Below, piece by piece: positions 60,474-64,000 of a stretch of 64,000 nt of DNA (the first letter of the stretch is position 1; every line of letters starts with the position of its first letter). A model generated the notes under the pieces. It was given only the letters and a program-made list of their open reading frames with translations. It had not been told where the DNA came from and ran no database searches. Source of the stretch: Peromyscus leucopus (Eukaryota > Chordata > Mammalia > Rodentia > Cricetidae); NCBI RefSeq assembly GCF_004664715.2, contig NC_051079.1:62981660-63045659 (forward strand). Reading direction: 5' to 3'. Made by a program: the position numbers and the translations under genes.

Positions 60474-61880
60474 AGTACCTCTGTTGCTGTTTCCTCTGAG
60501 TTATGCATCCAGAAAGGCTTCAAGGCTGCTGGCTGAGATGATTCAGCCTCACAGACTACTCCAGTCAGGACTTGACCATAATCCTAAATTTTCTTTGGGT
60601 CCCTGTAAGATTATCAGTGCCCCTAGTCAGCAGGAAGTAGCCTAGAAAACTAAGCCCATATTCCCAAAAAATGGATTATGGATGTTTGTCTTTGTTTAGG
60701 GGGTTGGTTACAAATTGTTATTGGTCATAGTCAATCTTTTTCTAAAAGAAGAAAGTGGGGTATGATATAGAAATGTATGATATAGAAATGATAGGATAAA
60801 AGGATAGATTATTGAATCTACTTTAATCCAAAAAACAATTAATCTCAAAATATTTTACATTGATATGGATTTCATTTTATTGTTACAAATTCAAAATTAA
60901 TTTTGTTATACTGTATGTATATTTCTACTATTGTTTAAGGTATTATGTTTATGCAACTAATTTAAAATTGTAATATGTAATTAAGAAATACAGATTAATA
61001 GTCATCTATGATAATCAAATTTATAGTCATGTTAAGTTTTCTAGGTATACATAGATATATTTCAATTAGGTAGATAATCTTCAAACACTTTAAAGACCTA
61101 CAGAATATGGCATTTAAAATGTTTTAGTAACTTAGACTTTTCTGGACAGTGAGACATGTCTGCTCCTGGCAGCACCAAATATTTCAAAAAGGATGGTGGG
61201 AATCAAAGAAACTCATTATGGAGTTTGCTTACAATGTGTAAAAGGCTATCCATTTGGGCAAGAAACTGCTCTTGCCTGGAGTGCTTGATAAACTGGACAT
61301 GTAGGACCCATGGGAAGGTGACCACTGGACATTTGAAAACAAGGTGAGATGGTCCTTCAGGTTCCTACTTCCTAGAAAAAAAAAATGCCAGACATTCTGT
61401 AGGACACAGAGAAAAGCGACTGATGAACTTTACCATTAAATAGAACAGTCCTTCAAATTTCCTGCTTCACTGAAAAGTCTGCCAGATACTATAGGCCTGT
61501 AGGCTGAAGATGGATGCCCCAATGTTACAAAAGAACTTTGGGTCACTGTTCAGTCAACCACATGTCTCTTTCATTTCTAGAGTTTTGGAAGTTGCTTACA
61601 AAGTATTTCCTGTTTACTGTAATATTATATCCTTTGGGGGGGGTCTTTGATGGAGTTGAAGACTAGATAGTTATAATTATAGTTTTTCTTCGTTATGATA
61701 AAAGGTAAATTAGATATGAAACTTTAGGATCACAAAAAAGGATAGATGATAGAGTATTTTCTTTAACTTTGCTAAATACAAATAGACTAGATATTGTAAC
61801 TATAATTCTTGCTTGATAACTATTTTGTTATATGTAATTTTACTATGTTAAAATGAAAACCTTCTTTTTTGATTAGACAG
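60474..61880 (+). other. A/T-rich interior of the retroviral element, 3' part
   Basis: About 1.4 kb of A/T-rich, stop-filled sequence where env would lie. No envelope motif could be recognised. A short tandem duplication (gtatgatatagaaat) lies at about 60760-60790. Confidence 0.55.
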
Positions 61881-61891
61881 AAAAGGGGAAG
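61881..61891 (+). other. Polypurine tract
   Basis: AAAAGGGGAAG directly precedes the 3' LTR, as needed for plus-strand priming. Confidence 0.85.
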
Positions 61892-62246
61892 TGCTGTGGG
61901 ATGATCTTTCTGTACATTGTGACTATGTGTTGCTACCATTGGTTAATATAGAAGCTGCTATGGCCTATGGCAAGGCAGAATAGAGCCAGGCAGAGAATCC
62001 AAGCAGGGAGAAGGAGAGAAAGGCAGGTCAGAGGAGATGCTGCCACCAGGGAACAAGATGGAATGGTACACAGGTAACACCACTAAGCCGTGTGGCGATA
62101 CATAGATTAATAGAAATGGGTTTAATTAAGTTGTAAGAACTAGTTAATGATAAGCCTGAGCCATAGGCCAAACAGTTTGTAATGACTATTAAGCCTCTGA
62201 CTGGTTATTTGGGTACTGGTGGGCAGGAGAAAAACTTCTGTCTACA
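61892..62246 (+). repeat. 3' LTR
   Basis: This 355-bp LTR starts TGCTGTGGG and ends CTACA, co-linear with the 5' LTR. The AATAAA of the 5' LTR reads AATATA here. Confidence 0.92.
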
Positions 62247-62396
62247 TTCATGTATTTAGTATGTCTAGAGCAGCCCCTGCCCAGAGACAGCAACTTAGCT
62301 GTGATTACCATAGGAATGAAAGACAGAACAACATGTTCCACATTCTTGAGGACTAGAGAGTGGGGTCTGGATAGAAGAAGACAGACCCCCCCCTCT

Positions 62397-62568
62397 TTTT
62401 TTTTTTTTGCTTGTTTATTTTGTTATTTTTTGAGATAAGGTTTCTCTGTACAGCCCTAGCTGTCCTGGAACTAGCTCTGTAGACCAGGCTGGCTTTCGAA
62501 CTCAGAGATCCACCTGCCTCTGCCTCTGGAGAGCTGGGATTAAAGGCATGGGCCACCACTGCCTGGCA
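62397..62568 (-). repeat. B1 SINE
   Basis: T-run tail, gagataaggtttctctgtac, tgtagaccaggctggctttc and ccaccactgcctggca. Confidence 0.95.
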
Positions 62569-62598
62569 AGACCATTTGTTCTTTAAAAATGCCTTCAA

Positions 62599-62765
62599 TG
62601 GGCTGGAGATGTGGCTTAGCTATTAAGAGCATATGGCACTCTTTCAGAGGACCTGAGCTGGAGTCCTAGCATCCCTGTCTGTGGGTATCTGACTCCTCTA
62701 GTCTCCAAGGGCCACACTAATGTGCACCACCCCCAATGTGCACTTAGAGTTAAAATTAAAATTTG
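62599..62765 (+). repeat. B2-family SINE
   Basis: gggctggagatgtggcttag, ctctttcagaggacctgagc and tctgactcctctagtctcca. Confidence 0.9.
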
Positions 62766-62781
62766 AAAAATGTCATCAGTG

Positions 62782-62881
62782 GGAGCTGGGGCATGGCCCA
62801 AGGGTAGAGCTCATGTCTAGCATGTCCTAGGCCTTGGATTTGATCGCTAGCACAACAAAAGGAAAAATAAAAAAAAAAAAT
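62782..62881 (+). repeat. ID-like element with A-tail
   Basis: gctggggcatggcccaaggg, tagcatgtcctaggccttgg and a poly(A) end. Confidence 0.8.
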
Positions 62882-64000
62882 TCCCTCCATGTCCTGGCCA
62901 ACTCTTCCCTGTCGCTGGATCTGCTGGCCAGAATGTGGATTTTGAGGCCCCAGTGAGTGCAGTGGGGCACATCAGGATGCCTGAAGACAGGAAGGAGGAT
63001 TGCCCGGCCACAGCTCTGGCTTCCAGAGGCTCTGTCTTCGCTCAGCAGGAAGCCCGTTCACTTTAAAGCACTTCTCAAGGGATGGGAAGAAAGGGCCCAG
63101 GGGCCTGGCTCCTGTGTGCCCAGCTGCTCATACATTTGTTCATTGGGAAAACACTCACTCAGGGCTTGCTGTGCACTGAGCACTGCTTGGTACAGAAGAG
63201 AGAGGCTGAACAGTGACTCAAAAGCTCCCAGCCTTGCTTGGCTAGGCAGCAGATGGAGAATGGCCTTGACCATGGAGCCAGAGGTTAGGGACACTGGTCG
63301 GTGAAGGGCCCTGAAGAAGTACACTGTGCTGAGAAGGATGGCTTTAGATGAGTTTATAAAGGACTCACTGTTTTGCCAGCTTAGGCACACACACGAACAG
63401 ACCCCCACGGACCTCCGCAGGAAGGGGCTCTTGGTGGGGTTCCTCCAGGCAGGGCCCAGCCGAGGTTCCTGCTCCTGCCTCCAGCTCCACGACATGGCAG
63501 GCGCAGAGGCTCCCGAGGGGCTGCTCAGACAGGGCCCTGGCCGTGACTCATAGCCCGCCTCCAAGTGATGCTCCACCTGCACATAATTAGATGTTGCCTC
63601 CAATCACTTTGAACTGCAATGGCAGACAGCTCAGCTCGGGGAGCAGCGTGGCGGCGGTGGCGGCGGCCTCTCAGCTCTGGAGGGAGGATGGGCCTGCCCT
63701 CTAGACACCGACCGGGGTAACCAGGAGCCCTTGGGGGCAGAGCAGGCAGTAGGGGCAGGCAGGGTCAGGCAGGACCTGGCAGGGAGCCAAACCTATGAAC
63801 CCTTCCTCCTTACCTCCATCTTGGCTTCTAGCCTCCTCTGAGGTTTGCTGGGTGGGGCCACCCTCACAGCGTTGTTAAAAAAGAAAGGAAGAAGGAAAGA
63901 AAGAGAAGAGAAGAGAAAGGGAAAAGAAAAAAAAATCACTGAGCAGCTTGGTGGAGAGGAACGAGCTGACCAGATCACGGTCCTTGAGGAGCAAAATGGG
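62882..64000. other. Mostly unique sequence at the window end
   Basis: A weak MIR/L2-class patch may lie at about 63125-63240. A motif-dense stretch at 63535-63680 joins TAATTAG and CCACCTGC to a GGC-repeat patch. A purine run lies at 63878-63935. No gene is supported. Confidence 0.45.

Larger units (their letters stand above)
58711..62246 (+). mobile_element. Class II endogenous retrovirus remnant, mys/MYSERV-like
   Basis: This 3.5-kb element has two LTRs in the same orientation, a Lys-type primer binding site just after the 5' LTR, a polypurine tract just before the 3' LTR, and the 6-bp target duplication TTCATG on both sides (58705-58710, 62247-62252). A 6-bp duplication and Lys primer fit class II (betaretrovirus-like) elements. 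The size and LTR length fit the cricetid mys family as I recall it. The interior (2.8 kb) lacks gag, protease and reverse transcriptase frames; only a decayed integrase C-terminal stretch is recognised. By eye the LTRs differ at roughly 25-30 sites plus three indels, so it is old and immobile by itself. Confidence 0.88.

Noticed and set aside
60474..61880. Envelope gene remnant in the LTR element
   Set aside because: Stop-rich A/T sequence with no recognisable envelope motif.
44206..64000. 3' end of a neighbouring gene such as Ctif or Dym
   Set aside because: These are the neighbours in human as I recall, but no exon with matching splice sites or protein similarity was found in the window.

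Overview
The window is nuclear DNA from a murine-type rodent, most likely a cricetid (hamster, deer mouse or vole group). It carries many B1, B2/B3 and ID SINEs and long CA/TG microsatellites. The B1 variant reading cctttcctggaact, and a class II LTR element that looks like the mys family, point to Cricetidae rather than Mus or Rattus. The exact species cannot be read from the sequence.

Only one protein-coding gene is supported: Smad7, the inhibitory Smad that damps TGF-beta/activin/BMP signalling. It lies on the + strand and is complete: CDS join(15725..16343, 17651..17704, 22889..22963, 42132..42670), 1287 nt including the stop, 428 residues. The frame closes across all four exons and every intron has GT..AG ends. 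A large CpG island (about 13.2-16.25 kb) holds the promoter, with the palindromic Smad-binding element GTCTAGAC next to an E-box, a GC-box/G-run tract, and a long GC-rich 5' UTR with upstream AUGs. The 3' UTR (from 42671) carries conserved-type miRNA seed matches and ends at about 44.07 or 44.2 kb.

Layout: 1-13.1 kb is upstream intergenic sequence full of SINEs, with one URR1 DNA transposon. 13.2-16.3 kb is promoter and exon 1. 16.3-17.65 kb is intron 1, with a second CpG-rich patch that could be an alternative promoter. 17.7-22.9 kb is intron 2, almost free of SINEs until one B3 element that stops about 50 bp before exon 3. 22.96-42.13 kb is the large intron 3, with SINE-poor blocks that are candidate regulatory DNA. 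42.13-44.2 kb is exon 4. 44.2-64 kb is downstream intergenic sequence with a second URR1, a three-level nested insertion ending in a 5S rRNA retropseudogene, a 600-bp CCAY-type low-complexity tract, and a full LTR-to-LTR endogenous retrovirus remnant (58711-62246) with a Lys-type primer site and a 6-bp target duplication.

I found no convincing second gene, tRNA, CRISPR or prokaryote-like system. Most open frames in the CpG island, on either strand, are by-products of GC richness. The most interesting leads are regulatory: the upstream-AUG layout of Smad7, the intron 1 CpG patch placed to make a C-terminal MH2-only product from Met218, a tandem NAGNAG acceptor at exon 3, and a perfect 15-bp inverted repeat with Smad half-sites in intron 3. 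Conservation could not be tested here.
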